Shown here piece after piece: positions 43,611-54,925 of a stretch of 64,000 nt of DNA. Below the pieces are notes generated by a model. It did no database searches and was not told the DNA's origin. It saw only the letters and a program-made list of their open reading frames with translations. Each line of letters starts with the position of its first letter. The first letter of the stretch is position 1. The translations under genes were made by a program, and so were the position numbers. The DNA comes from Prorocentrum cordatum. Taxonomy: Eukaryota; Sar; Dinophyceae; Prorocentrales; Prorocentraceae. The DNA is taken from contig CAUYUJ010001303.1 in the NCBI GenBank assembly GCA_963575745.1, positions 73,808 through 137,807 of the forward strand, written 5' to 3'.

Positions 43611-44995
43611 CCTCACCACGGATCGCCACTTCAGCCACACACCCAGGGACAATGAATGACCGTTCGGCCCCCTCACTCTTCTCTCTTGGTTGCCCTGGAT
43701 TCGACCTCGCAACTCGATCCAGTTCATGCCTGCCTGCTTCGGACTTCGAGTTTACCAGTGAGCTCATGGAGCCCTGGGCCCGACGAGCAGGCCACCCCGA
43801 ACGTTCCTCCGCGTCACGCCTCACACCAGTTTGACCACTCTCACGTTAAAGTCCCACGCGGGGCCCTCGCCCTTGCCTTAGGCCCTCGTGGAGAGAGCAC
43901 GGCTTGTGACCGGATCGTGATTCGGCCGACTCGGCCCCCCCGAGGGCCCTTCAGGGCCCTCACTGGTCGACCTCTCGCGAGAAGCTTCGGCCCATGACAG
44001 CACCGAGAGCCTCATAGCCTGGACGTCGGGCGTCTTTTGGTGTGACGGCGGAGGTGCTCTCTCTCTCTCTCTCTCGGCCCTCCCTGCGTGCGTCGTCCGC
44101 TCTCGCTTGCCTGGCCGCTGCTCCTCCTCATCCGCCCTCCCCCTTCGCTCTCGGTGCCTCTGGTTCGCGCCCACTGAAGCCGCAAGGTTGCCGGGCACGT
44201 GGCCGTCGACGGACAACAACGTTATATGATGGCGGAGGTCTGGGACGGGGGACGCCCACGCACGCGCGCGACCCCAATCCGCGCCGACGCCGTTCCGCAC
44301 CGATGGAGGTGCAGGCCAGGGCTTGAGCCAAATCGTGTTTGGGCGATCTCGTGGACCGTTTTCGTTTTGGCACCGGTCTGCAGCAGAGCGGAACGAAGAC
44401 GGAGCGAGGGAGAACGAAAACAGCACGACAACGAAAAACACTGTTTGGCAGCCAGAGCCCCCTGGTGCAGGCCCAGGGGGCGCACGGGGCGCCACTCAGA
44501 GTCACACGCTCGAAGAGCGCCCCTGGGCGCTCCCCCCCCCTGGTGCCCCCCCCCCCACAGTGAACGACCGGCCGACTGTGCTCCATTGCCCCCCACAGTT
44601 CTGTCACTCGGGAGATCAGAACAGGAACACCCGATGCGGACGATTCCGCCGCCCTATGAGTTCTTTCTCACCGCCCACCAATCCACCCCAGCCCAACCCA
44701 ACCCGAAGGCCCCGATCTGCTCTCCATTTCCAGTGGGGTGTGTGTTGGGGAACACTGACAGAAAGACGTGTGGAACCCGTACCCCCCCCTAACCCGAAGT
44801 TCGGGTGTTGGGGTTAGGTTGGTGTGGTCTGGTAGGTAGTCATTTTCAGGTTGCCACAGTCTGCGACGAGGCCATCCCGCCTTCGGCTCAGGCTGCCGTG
44901 AGCCCAGATGGCAGCCCGCTGCACCACCAGCTGGAAGACATGCCCCTCGGAACAGGCGGCCCCTCGCCCACTGCGGGTCCCACACGTGCTCCCCC
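43611..44995. other. No gene recognised
   Basis: About 1.4 kb of GC-rich sequence with a short (TC)n at 44,058-44,075 and scattered C runs. Open frames up to 205 residues overlap on both strands but show no motif or domain. Confidence 0.4.
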
Positions 44996-44999
44996 GTCC

Positions 45000-45110
45000 C
45001 TCCTGCTCCGTCTCCTCTCCTCCCTCCCTCCTCCCTCCTCCCTCCTCCTCCTCCTCCTCCTCCTCCTCCTCCTCCCTCCCTCCCTCCTTCCCTCCCTCCC
45101 TCCCTACACC
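45000..45110 (+). repeat. (CTC)n array
   Basis: A CCT/CTC trinucleotide tract. Confidence 0.9.
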
Positions 45111-45240
45111 CCGTCTCACGCCGCCGGCTCCCGAGTGGGACTCGGCCCCCCCTGCGCCCGAGGGGGACCGACGGCGAAGCCGGAGAGAGGTCAGTCCGGC
45201 GGGGACCAACCGAGAAGCATATGATTTCGCTGGCGTTCTC

Positions 45241-45460
45241 TAGAGAGAGGAGGAGGAGGAGGAGGAGGAGGAGGAGGGAGGAGGAGGAGGGAGGAGGGAG
45301 GAGGAGGAGGAGGAGGAGGAGGAGGAGGAGGAGGGAGGAGGAGGAGGAGGAGGAGGAGGAGGAGGAGGAGGGAGGGAGGAGGAGGAGGAGGGAGGAGGAG
45401 GAGGAGGAGGAGGAGGAGGAGGAGGGGGAGGAGGAGGAGGGAGGAGGAGGGGGCGGCCGC
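45241..45460 (+). repeat. (GAG)n array
   Basis: A long GAG/GGA array with opposite purine polarity to the CTC tract 140 bp upstream, so the two could pair as a large inverted repeat. Confidence 0.95.
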
Positions 45461-45534
45461 GCAAAAGGCTCTGCAGCAGGGGCGGCCTGGCAGGGGAAGG
45501 GGAGGGAGGGGGAAGGAAGAGGGGGACGGGGGGC

Positions 45535-45800
45535 GGCGGTTGTCGTCGGCGTGGTCGAGGTGGTCGTGTTGGTGGTGATCGTGGTGGTCGTGGTGGTCGT
45601 GCTGGTGGTGGTCGTGGTGGTCGTGACGGTGGTGGTCGTGGTGGCTGGTAGTTGTGGTGCTGCTGTGGTGGTCGTGCTGGTGGTGGTGATGCTGGCAGTC
45701 AGTCAGCTGGCGGCTGTGGCGGCCGTACTGGCGGCGGTGGCCCTGAAAGCCGGCCGGGCTGGCAGTGGTCGTGCTGGTGGTCGGTCACGTAGTGGTGGTG
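45535..45800 (+). repeat. GGTCGT / GGTGGTC hexamer-type array
   Basis: Imperfect GTGGTCGTGGTGGTC words abut the 3' end of LINE-B (which reads leftward), so the element's tail may have been, or been replaced by, a simple repeat. Confidence 0.85.
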
Positions 45801-45989
45801 GTGGTCGGCGCCTATCTCCCCAGGGCGCTCAGGATCATTTCCGCACTCCCTTGTTGTAGGGTGCGTGAGATGTCCCGCCAGATCCGGCTTAAGAGCTCGG
45901 ACCGGTCGGCCCCAAGAGAGGCGCTGTAGCTCCGAACGAAGCTTACGGCCTCGTCGGACGGCCGCCCCCCGGTTTCGAAAACCATCGGG

Positions 45990-47175
45990 ACGAGGTCTAG
46001 GCCCTCCCAGGGGGTACCGGCCGCGTTTGTCGTCGACCATCTGGGCTGCTGCGAGTCCATCTCGTTCGGTTCGGGCGTGCCTGCGTGGGGCGTAGGTGGA
46101 GTGTATGCAGGTCACCGCCCAGTCGACAAAGATGGGTTGACCGGTGCTGGGGTCGTGTGTCCGGATGTCCAACCTTGCTTCTTGGAGGACCCGGGTGCGG
46201 GGATGGCGGCGATCCCACGCTTGAGCGTGTTGTTCCGTCGGAGCAGTGTGCCCCGTGATATCCTTATGCATGGATGCATGTCGGTCACGGAGGCGGTAGT
46301 GCCAGGCGGCGCGGGATTGGCCCACCTCGCATGACTTGGCGTGGAACCCGTGTGGGTCGAGGGGCTCTTCGCACAGCGTGCCGTCTTGTCGTCGGTGTTT
46401 GCAGCGCGAACCGGCGGGGCAGACTGGCGCTCGCAGCCGGCACATAATGTTCACCTCGAAATGGTCGTCTGGCTGCAGAGGGTCTCCTGGTTGTCGAGCT
46501 TGGAGAAACGCCCCTGCGCCAACGCCGTCGCACTCCCGGAGCGCCAGCTGGTCGTTTTCAGGGATCTCCCGCAGCAGTCGTTCTCGGTTTTTCCCAGAGG
46601 CTGCCTTGCTCCACGCGCCCTGGAGCTTAGCGTGGGGTTCCTGAAGACTGCGGGCCCAGTCAATGGGCTGTCCGGCTGTCGCCCCCGAGGCTTGCAGCGC
46701 CTGCTCGGCTTGGGGGAGCGCTTGGAGGGTCCGCGGGCACCGCGTCCAGAACCCCTCCAGCGTGCTCACGTCCAGGCACCTCGCCACGTCCTGGAGGCAC
46801 ATCGCCCAGTTCGCGGCGTAGGCTGCTGGTGCGGCCTGGGCAGCGGAGGGAATGGCGCACCTTCCATCTGCGAGGCGCATGGTGGCCTGCAGCCTCAGGT
46901 GACTCCCGCGCAGGAGGTGTTCTAGGGCCGAAAACACCACAGCGTCGAGCTGTTCCATTCAGTTGCTCTGCAGATTGGCTCGCAGGTGGTTGGTGACGCA
47001 TCCTTGCGCGAAGGTCCGCAGCAGGGTGAGGTAGGCCTCGGCGGAAGATCCAGCCTCTCGGAAGTCTCGGAGCTTCTGGGTGGATGCTTGCGCCCGTTGC
47101 ACTGACGCCGCGCCGTCTTCCCCTGCGTGAACTAGAACCCGGTTCTCTTGTTGGTCGAGCCAGGGCGTCGTGTTG
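45990..47175 (-). pseudogene. LINE-B C-terminal region: zinc knuckle and restriction-like endonuclease
   Basis: After a frame change, AYLTLLRTFAQGCVTNHLRA leads to a TGA (46,959-46,961). A long frame from 46,958 downward contains ALEHLLRGSHLRLQATMRL and YAANWAMCLQDVARCLDV. A Cys/His cluster follows at residues 173-210 (CRLRAPVC, then LCEEPLDPHGFHAKSC). A PD-(D/E)XK-like core lies at residues 242-290 (EARLDIRTHDP with Asp264, IFVDWAVT with Asp279). The endonuclease would nick target DNA to prime reverse transcription. The frame runs on into the repeat to 45,699, beyond the recognisable domain. Confidence 0.8.
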
Positions 47176-47177
47176 CC

Positions 47178-48248
47178 CTAGCATTTTCGGTGGTCGACTC
47201 TGTGTGTACGGACGGCGTCTGGGAGGCCACCTGCTCTGTCCGCTGACCATGCCTGGGTTTTGTTCTCGTTGACCGTCAGGCCGTGGTTGGTGAGGGCGTC
47301 GACAACGAGTTGTTTCGCTCCCGCTGCGTGCTCCAGGGGCGCAAACACCATGATGTCGTCCAGGTAGGAGAACACGCGGCAGGCGGCGGAGAGGTGCTGG
47401 AGGTCCTGAGAGGTTTCATCCAAACAGGGAGCCATTGCAATGGCGAAGAACGCTGGTGAGAGCGGGCAGCCTTGGTCCACGCCTGTCGTGGCCGTCGCTG
47501 GCGGGGCTTCGTTGGCGTCGTCCCAGTAGAGGTGCGCAGTGGCGGTCCCCAGCCAGTAGTGCGCGGTGCGAAGGAGGCCGGGCGCCCTTGCCCGGAGTCC
47601 AGAAAATATTCGGGCCCGTGGGAGGCTGTTGTAGGCGTTGGAACATTCGAAAGCTAAGACCACGCCGAGCGGGTGTGCCTCGGAGAGGGCGGAGATGCAC
47701 TCGTGCATGACTTCGCACCCGGCTGACTTTCCCACTGCGTATTGACGCGGGCTGCAGGCCTGACGTGTCTCCTCCGTGTACACTTCGCAGGCTGCCTTGG
47801 CCGCCAGTCGTCTCAGCACGCCCCCGCACGCGATCGGTCGCAAGCCGCCGTTCCGCTTCCGAAAGGCCAGCAGCCGTGCACCGAGGCTGGCCCGGGTCGC
47901 CTCTGCGCTCAGGCACCCGTGTAAGAAGAGAACCGCGATGTTGGCCACTGCGTCGAGCGCCGCGCTGTCTGCGAAGAGGGTCCGCCAGTTCTCGAATTTG
48001 CCCCCGTTCGGCCCTGCCCCCGACCGCCGCGGGCTTCTGGCCAGGCTCGTCTTCACGGCGGCAACCAGGTCGTCCATGGTTTCTTGGTTTGGCAGGTTCG
48101 GGGCCCCGCCTGGGTCAGCTAGCGCGCCCGCCGGGGGGAACAGGTTTTGGAGCCCCTCGTGGGCCACCGAGCCCGTGGCCAGCGTTGCGGGGCTGCTCGC
48201 GCGAACCATAGCCTTGCTGATCAGGTGCTCACCCACAAGCTTCTCCAC
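47178..48248 (-). pseudogene. LINE-B reverse transcriptase
   Basis: A 356-codon open frame contains LLAFRKRNGGLRPIACGGVL (fingers; residues about 126-145), GVVLAFECSNAYNSLPRARI (motif A, residues 195-214), GVDQGCPLSPAFFAIAMAP (motif B, 256-274) and RVFSYLDDIMVFAPLEHA (YLDD at 295-298), then NENKTQAW. The motif A catalytic Asp is Glu (residue 201), which would be expected to impair polymerisation. The frame begins inside the N-terminal RT extension, so the true start lies upstream or is lost. Confidence 0.88.
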
Positions 48249-48345
48249 GGCTTTCGCGTCGGCGGCTGGCGCGGGCGGCCGGCGCGCTCGCCGCGGCTCT
48301 CCGCCAACCGCCGTGAGCGCCTCTCTGGAGAGCCCAGCCTAGTCT

Positions 48346-48735
48346 CAGTATGCTGGACCAGCCCCCGGTGTTTCCTGCCTTCCGGCCGCCGCGTGTCTTC
48401 GCCGGTTTGCCCTCCCTCCCTCCCTCCCTCCGCCAGCCCAGCCGTCCACGCGGCATGGCCGGCCGAGTTGGACGCACGGGCTCCGGTGCCCGGATCTTCC
48501 CGCAGGATTCGTATCGGGGTTTGGTACTGACAGGGCCACATCTCCTGACGAGGACCCGGCTCTGCAGCCTCGCACCCCAAGATGCAAGCAATGCCTGGTC
48601 GAATCGAATCGGTCCGCAAGCGGACGTGGGCAGAGAGCTGCAAGTTCGTGTGGGGGACGTAAATTTGCATGCAGAGTTGACATCAGCCTTCGGCCTGCGC
48701 GCGCCATACAGACAGTGACTGCTCAGATGGTCGCC
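48346..48735. other. No gene recognised
   Basis: GC-rich sequence with a short (CCTC)n at 48,408-48,430. It may include the eroded 5' part of LINE-B. Confidence 0.4.
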
Positions 48736-48779
48736 TGTGCCGCACATGCCCCACTGCACCCCTCACCCTGACGTTGAGG

Positions 48780-49852
48780 AGCAGGAGGAGCAGAGGCAGG
48801 ATGCGTTGGTGGAGGTGGATGGGAGGTCGACGAAGACGGAGATGAGGAAGAGGAGGAGGAGGAGGAGTAGGAGGAGGAGGAGGAGGAGGAGGGGAGAGGA
48901 GGAAGGGGCAGGAGGAGGGGTACGAGGATAAATTTGTTAGAAACATGATGAGGAGAATGAGGGAGATGATGGGAATGTGGAGGAAGGGGGCATGATGATG
49001 ACGATGCTTGTTCTAATGCTGATGCTGCTACTGATGACGAGGAGGATGAGGGGGATGATCATGATGAGGATGATGGTGATGATCATGATGGTGATGCTGA
49101 TAATGATGACGATGATATTGATGCTGCTGATGATGATGACGATGATGATGTTGATGAAGGCGACGATGATGCTGATGATGCTGATGACGATGCTGATGAT
49201 GCAAATGCTGATGCTGATACTGATGCTGATACTGCTGATGATGTTCGTGCGAATGGTGGTGATGCTGGTGCTGATGTTGATAATGGTGATATAATGTTGC
49301 TGATGATGATGGTGGTGATGATGATGATGATGCTGATGCTGCGGCTGCTGATGCTGCTGAAGATGATGCTGATCATGATGGCCATGATGCTGATGCTGCT
49401 GATGATGATGTTGAAACTGCTGGTGATGCGGCTGCTGCTGATGGTGATGATGACGCTGATGATGATGATGATGATGCTGATGAAGGTGGTGGTGGTGATG
49501 GTGATGCTGCTGATGATGACGATGCTGATGCTGCTGATGCTGCTGATGCTGCTGATGATGCTGACGATGCTTATGCTGCTGCTGATGATGACGATGAAGA
49601 TGATGATGCTGGTTAGAATGTGTGTCGTATGAGGTATGCTGGTGAGGGTACTCATGCTCGTGGTTAAGATGATGATAATGATGCTGAGTATGCTGATGAT
49701 GCTGCTGATGATGATGCTGATGACGCGGGGGATGGTGGAGGGCGGGGAGGGGAGCGATGCTCCTGCTGCTGCTGATGACGACCACGATGATGATGGTGTT
49801 GTTGCTGATGATGATGAACTGATGGTGCTAATGATGACGACGACGATGAGGT

Positions 49853-49884
<32 letters not shown>

Positions 49885-49975
49885 ATGATGCTGCTGATGA
49901 TGATGAGGAGGATGACGAGGAGGAGAAGGAGACGGAGGAGGAGGAGGAGGAGGAGGATGAAGAGGGAGAGTGACA
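48780..49975 (+). repeat. GAG then GAT/GCT trinucleotide domain
   Basis: (GAG)n at 48,840-48,915 is followed by about 900 bp of GATGAT/GATGCT triplets and (GAG)n again at 49,905-49,970. His/Asp/Met frames are artefacts. Confidence 0.95.
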
Positions 49976-50330
49976 TCAGGGGAGTGATGATGCTGCGGCT
50001 GCTGCTGCCGAGGAGGAGGAGGAGGCGGAGGAGGGGAAGGGGGCCGAGCGACCGGGCAGACGGTCCGTACGCCCCTTTTTCGCACTCATCCTGGCCTCGC
50101 GATCGCTGCTGTCTTGCGCTCGCCGAGGCCGCCGCTGTTCGGGGCTCCGTCGGGGACTGTCCGCCCCGAGCGAGGTACAAGGCTGACATTTGCGGTGCAT
50201 CGCGCGCGGCCGTGAGCGGGATAGAAGGCTGACTTTAGCAGTGCATTACACATTTGCTTAGTTTGTTTGTCCCACTGTTCACCATCCATGCGGTGTTTTA
50301 CATTGGTTACTGCAGCTGTTCTGGTCGCAG
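49976..50330. other. Spacer upstream of LINE-C
   Basis: A short direct repeat with the core AAGGCTGAC occurs at 50,179-50,202 and 50,226-50,250. No gene is recognised. The 5' end of LINE-C may lie here. Confidence 0.4.
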
Positions 50331-51155
50331 TTGACGGTCGATTCTCGAGCGCAGTCCGATGCGTGGGCCCGGCTCGCACGATCGTTTCGGGGGTCACCGA
50401 GTCCGCACTCCGCGTGCAGGTCTGTTGCAACTCCGCGTGCACCTGCCAGGAGGAGCATCTCACCCCCAGGTGCGACTCTGACAAGGGGAACTGGGGACGG
50501 CTCCGAGCGGCGCCATCGGCGGGACCAGAGGCGCCGCAGGTGGCCGTCGCTGCCTTGCGCCTCTTCTTGCACGCACGTCGGAACGGCGGGGCGTTCCTCT
50601 ACATCATGCTGGCCCTCCTGGCGGAGGTCTGGGGGAGGGGCGGGAACAGGCACGGTGCGCCAGAACTCATTGCCAGGCCTCGTGTTCCTGGTGGGCGACT
50701 TCCTCGGGGCGCTCGCCGTGGACGTCCTCGTCATCATCGAGGTGCTGGCGTTCGGGGGCAACCTGGTCAGTAGCACGCACTCCCTACCCCACTGCGTCGC
50801 CAACTCGCTCGACCAGAATCTTTTGCGCGCCTACGGCCTGGCCTTCGTGTGCCTCGGGGTGAGCCTGGCTGTTGCCGCCGCGGTGGGGGTCACAGTTGGG
50901 GTGCTGTCCAGCGCCGGCGTGGCCTCCCAAGCCGCGGCTGCCTCGTCGGCTGCCCCGGCCGCGTGGGCAGCGGGCTGGAGCGCCCAGGACTGGGACTCCA
51001 CGCTGGGGTACCCCGGCGCGGGCCCCCCAGCCCCAGGCACGCCACTTGGAGGGGAACGGCCGGCAGCGGCCAGAACGGACGGGATGGACGTCGACACGCC
51101 GGAGCCAGACGCTGCGGAGACCAACGGTCCAGCGACGCTGCACGACGGAACTTAG
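50331..51155 (+). pseudogene. LINE-C upstream frame with hydrophobic segments
   Basis: A 274-codon frame has two hydrophobic stretches, LVFLVGDFLGALAVDVLVII and LAFVCLGVSLAVAAAVGVTV, that look like membrane helices. An Ala/Pro-rich tail ending in MDVDTPEPDAAETNGPATL follows. It is in the same frame as the zinc-ribbon/RT reading frame downstream, separated by TAG (51,153-51,155) and TGA (51,204-51,206), so it may once have been one polyprotein. No known ORF1 domain is recognised. The first 110 residues look like shadow sequence. Confidence 0.4.
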
Positions 51156-51206
51156 GGGATGGAGGAGGACGCCGCCCCTGGGTCAAGGCAAAACCGGCGC
51201 CGCTGA

Positions 51207-52435
51207 GAGCAGCAATGGGCGATTGACACTCAGAAGCCCGCATCTCGCCCCGCGGTCTGTGTGGATTGTGCCATGCCGTTCGACGCAAACGAGGTCAAGA
51301 TCGCGACATGGGGAAGCAGGGACCAGGGCAGGTGGAGATGTCTGGGGTGCGTGTCAGTTCACGCTCTGCCGGGGGATACTTGCGCCCTGAGGCCAGGCGG
51401 GACTGCCACAGAAGAGCGCGTCCAGGCCGCCAGGGCCGCCTTTGTCCGGGAGGTGGCTGCCAGGGGCGAGGGGCACAGGCAACCATGGAGCGTCAGCCCC
51501 GCCTCCACCCTGAAGCGCCCGGCATGGGCGAGCGGGGAGCTTCCGAATAGGATCTGGTGGGAGAACTTGACGTGGTCGGCGGCCGTCCGGGCGGGCACCC
51601 CCACCTTCGTCCAGGTACCAAATCGATACCGTGGCGCCTTCGTCACGGCCCGCGCTGCGGTCTTGGGATATTTGTCAGCGGCCGAAGCGCGCGGCGACGC
51701 CGAGCAGGAGTGGAAGGCCATGCTCCTCTTCGACGGCATGTTGCTGGCGCGCCCGAGCGGGGGGGCGACGTGCGCGGAGACCCTGGAAGAGCGCCTGGCG
51801 TGGTTCTGGAGAGGGCAGTGGGCAGCCTTGCGGGGCGACGCTGTCGGTCGGGTTGCCCCGCCGCCGAGGACGACCGGCCAGGGAACTAACGAACGCAAGG
51901 CACGCCAGGTACACGCCCTGGCGTCCGCCGGCGAAGAAAGCAGGGCGCTCCGGGCCTTGCGCGGCGTGTTCGTGGCCCCGCGCGCAGCAGACGCACTCGC
52001 CCAGCTCAGGGGCAGCTTCCCCAGGGGCGCGACTTACGCAGCGGGTGCTCAGGCCAGCCCCCAGGTTGGGGCCGCCCCTGACGCGAATGTATTCCAGGCG
52101 GTCCGCGAAGAGATTGGTGGTCTTTTGCGGCAGCCCCCACGCCTCACGGCACCAGGCCTGCTCGGAGCGCGCGTCGAGTTTTTGGCCCCGTGCGCGGGCG
52201 ACGAAGACGTCCTCGAGTCCATGGCGGGGGCAGTGGCGAAGCTCACCTTCGGGGAGGTGCCCCCGGCGGTGCTGCAGGCCCTCCGGGTCGGCGAGGTCGT
52301 CGCCGTGGACAAGGGCGGGGGCAAAATCCGCCCGCTGCTGGCGGGTGCTACCCTGCGGAGACTAGGGTTGAGGGCTTCGGCAAAAGTGAAGAAGACGAGA
52401 CTCCACGCGGCGGCGGGGCCCCACATGCATGGGGT
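51207..52435 (+). pseudogene. LINE-C zinc ribbon and N-terminal half of RT
   Basis: VCVDCAMPF followed by RWRCLGCVSVHALPGDTC forms a C-x2-C...C-x2-C zinc ribbon (51,250-51,385). After about 200 less conserved residues comes NERKARQVHALASAGEESRA, then GARVEFLAPCAGDEDVLESM and PPAVLQALRVGEVVAVDKGG with KIRPLLAGATLRRLGL, the palm/fingers start of a LINE RT. The reading frame slips at a G-rich stretch near 52,430, after PHMHGVG. A frame is open from ATG 51,261 to 52,673, but the last 80 residues are out of register. Confidence 0.78.
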
Positions 52436-52998
52436 CGGCGGTCGGCCGCAGCAGCGGGGCAGACCTCATTTCGAAGCAGCTGCAAGCAGTAGCGAACCTC
52501 CGCCCGAACATGGCGTTCATAAGAGTGGGCGTCAAAACTGCCTTCCAGAGACTGGAGCGCGTGCCGGCGATTGCAGCCATGGCGGAGCATGCGCCAGATG
52601 TTGCCCGATTGCTAGACACATGGTACAGCGGCCCGGCAACCCACCTGTGGCGCGACGATGCTGTCAGCTTTGAAGAGGTCGTGGGCACCCGCGGCTTTGA
52701 CCAAGGACACCCGCTGGCCCGGGCCGCCTTTTCGGTTGGCCAGCGCAAAGCCTTGCAGCCTCTCCTCGGGCACCTTAGCGGCCTGGTCGCGGACACTCGG
52801 ATGTACTCCTACTTGGATGACGCGCACTTCGCTGTGCCCGCCGCGTTCGCGACGCAGGCACTCCAGCTCTTCCCGCAGGCGTTGGCGCCTTACGGCCTCG
52901 CGCTGAACCAGAGGACCCTGATCTGGTGGCCAGCTGGGGCGGCGGCGCTCGCGCCCGACCTGCGGAGGCACAGCGTGGCCACGCTGCCGGCGCTGTGA
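52429..52998 (+). pseudogene. LINE-C reverse transcriptase, catalytic half
   Basis: GRSSGADLISKQLQAVANLR leads to MAFIRVGVKTAFQRLERVP (motif A, with Gly34 where the catalytic Asp is expected). Next come GTRGFDQGHPLARAAFSVG (motif B) and MYSYLDDAHFAVP (intact YLDD, residues 128-131), then LALNQRTLIWW. A TGA ends it at 52,996-52,998. The frame is in the next register relative to the upstream block. Confidence 0.85.
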
Positions 52999-54395
52999 AC
53001 GCACTTGAAGGCGAGCGGCGACCGAGCCGAGGCCCCCTTCCAGCTGCTTGCGGCGCAGCCACAGACAGGCTTAGCGACCTCTGGCAGGCCCTCTGGCCGC
53101 TCACGCAGCACGGCCACGCGGCGACAGGCGGCCGGGAGCTTGCGCGCCACCTGCGCCGGCGCCGCCAGCCAGCACGCGCTGCGGGCCATCCTGGCAACGG
53201 ACCACGAGACGCAGCGTTACGACCACGCGCTCTTCCGCCACTGGGAGGAGCTGGCAAACAGGAGCCTTGAGCCGCTGAGCAGAGAGGTCCTGGGCCTCCC
53301 GCGTCAGGAGGGCGGAGCGGGGGTGCAGTGGGAGGCCGCGCGCAGAGCGGCCGCTTCTGGACTGGCTGGTCCTTCGCCGCGGAGTGGGTTGCCGCGGACG
53401 TAGGGGCCGCGGCGGACGCGCTGCTGGAGGCCCTGCCGACCTATAGGAGCAGGCGCTGGCCCAGACGCGCGCCGAGCTGCGGCTCCGCGGAGCAGACCGG
53501 CGCCTGGGGCTTCACTCTCGGAGGCCCATCCGAACCTTTGTCAAGCAAAGTAAATTCGTGAAGCTCGCGCAAAAGAATGCGCGCGCGCGGCCCTGTGCCG
53601 GTGTTTGCCCGAGCACGCGAGAGCTCTGATGTTTGGGGCTGGAGGCTCCGGGGCGGCCGCCTTCCTGCTCTTCCCCAGCGACCCGGCGTGCTCCATGGAG
53701 GACGAACAGCGGTCGACGGCGCTGCGCTCGCGGGCGCTGGTGCGCAGGCCAGAGTGCGCGCGGCGTGAGCTGGCCACAGCCTCCGCCGCCTCGTAGAACC
53801 GAGCCAGAGGAGGCGGTGCCGGCGCTGCCGCGCGCGGTGAACACTTGGACGACCGAGCCAGCCACGCCGCCGTCTGCGCCCTCGGGGGCGGCGTCGCCAT
53901 GCGCTACGGGAGGCTCGAGGACGCGGTGGCCAGACTGATCAAGCGATGGCACCACCAGGAGCCCCTGCTGGAGCAACGCGCACGCGGGGCCGCCAGCGTC
54001 CCCGGCGGCCCGCGGACCCCCCAGGTGCCGACCTGCTCGAACGGGCCATCTTGGACATCGAGTACCACGAGGGCGCGGGGCGTCACTGGGCGGACGTCTC
54101 GGTGCGCCACCCAGCGGCGGAGCAAGTCGTGAGGGGGGCCGCCCGCCAGCCCGGGGAGGCCGCCAGAACGGGGGAGAGAGAGAGGCACGCCCGGTACCCG
54201 GGCGACCGCTTAACACCCTTCGAGACGCCCGGACGCCTGGGGGGCGAGGCCCGGCAATGGCTTGCCTGCCAAGTGAATGAGCACTGCCCTCCTGACCAGC
54301 AGGCCGCGGAGCTCATCCAGGCGCGCAAAGCGCTGAGCTGCGTCGTGCAGACGCAGCTGGCGCTGCAGCGCCGCCGGGCCGCTGGCTTGCGCTGA
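52999..54395 (+). pseudogene. LINE-C post-RT region, CCHC knuckle and restriction-like endonuclease
   Basis: QHALRAILATDHETQRYDHA and EVLGLPRQEGGAGVQWEAAR belong to the post-RT helices. A knuckle, CRRC then (after a frameshift) HLDDRASHAAVCALGGGV, lies at 53,812-53,890. From 54,020 the endonuclease reads LERAILDIEYHEGAGRHWAD, with VSVRHPAAE supplying the D...D pair, followed by RHARYPGDRLTPFETPGRLG and GEARQWLACQVNEHCPPDQQ, blocks I recall from dinoflagellate LINEs. The frame ends at TGA 54,393-54,395, probably the native C-terminus. Confidence 0.75.
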
Positions 54396-54925
54396 GTGTG
54401 CCGGCTCTGCCTCTTCTCTCCTCCCCTCTTCCGTTCGCCTTCGCCGTCCTCTCTCCCTTCCTCCTCCTTCCCCTGTTTTATTCAGCACCTTGTTTTATTT
54501 TGCCGTCGGTCCCCTCTCCCCCCCTCTCCTCCCCGCTCCTTGCCTTGGCGGGCGCCCGCGCGCGCCTAAGGGAGCGGTCGGGTGGCTCGCGCCCCTCCGC
54601 CGCGCGCCCGCCTCCTTCTTCCGCTTCCCCTTTTCTCCCTCCTCCCCTCCCCCCCGCCCCATTATGGACGTCGCCTCAAACGTGTGTTGCTGTCGCCTGC
54701 GTTCCCAGTGCATTTTTTGGGGAAGGGGGGCCCTGTCGCGCCCCTCGGTTTGCCGCCTGCGCGAAACCGCACCGTGGGGCGAAAAATGAGGATGGGACCC
54801 CCTTCGTCGAGCAATGGCTGATGCGCGCCCCAGCGCCCTCATTGTGGACTGCCCTCGCGCGCCTGGCCCCGGTGGACACCCGTCACAAAGTGAAGTGGGT
54901 GCTGGTGCCGCGGGTTCAGAGGAGG
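54396..54925. other. CT-rich tract then unique sequence, no gene
   Basis: Pyrimidine-rich sequence to about 54,660 may be the 3' UTR or flank of LINE-C (it includes TGTTTTATTCAG and TGTTTTATTTTG). The rest shows no coding motif. Confidence 0.45.

Larger units (their letters stand above)
45830..48345 (-). mobile_element. LINE-B, non-LTR retrotransposon with restriction-like endonuclease
   Basis: Reading leftward are the RT (48,248-47,178), a post-RT region (47,175-46,450), a zinc knuckle and a PD-(D/E)XK endonuclease (to about 45,990). This order is that of early-branching, site-specific LINEs (R2-like organisation). Only about two disruptions are seen after the RT start: a frame change at about 47,180 and a TGA at 46,959-46,961. 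That makes it the best-preserved retroelement here. The 5' part before the RT is missing or unrecognised. Confidence 0.8.
50331..54395 (+). mobile_element. LINE-C, non-LTR retrotransposon with restriction-like endonuclease
   Basis: On the + strand are a hydrophobic upstream frame, a zinc ribbon, the RT (51,300-53,000), a post-RT region, a CCHC knuckle and a PD-(D/E)XK endonuclease ending at a stop (54,393-54,395). Frame changes near 52,430 and 53,140, in-frame stops (51,153, 52,996) and a break in the knuckle disable it. It differs from LINE-B in its RT and endonuclease sequence, so it is a separate family. Confidence 0.78.

Noticed and set aside
43878-44817. Overlapping frames of 148-205 codons
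   Set aside because: GC-rich sequence leaves both strands open, and no motif was recognised in any frame.
46660-47250. Minus-strand frame of 196 codons overlapping LINE-B
   Set aside because: Shadow of the LINE-B post-RT region, whose motifs (LLRTFAQG, WAMCLQDV) are in other frames.
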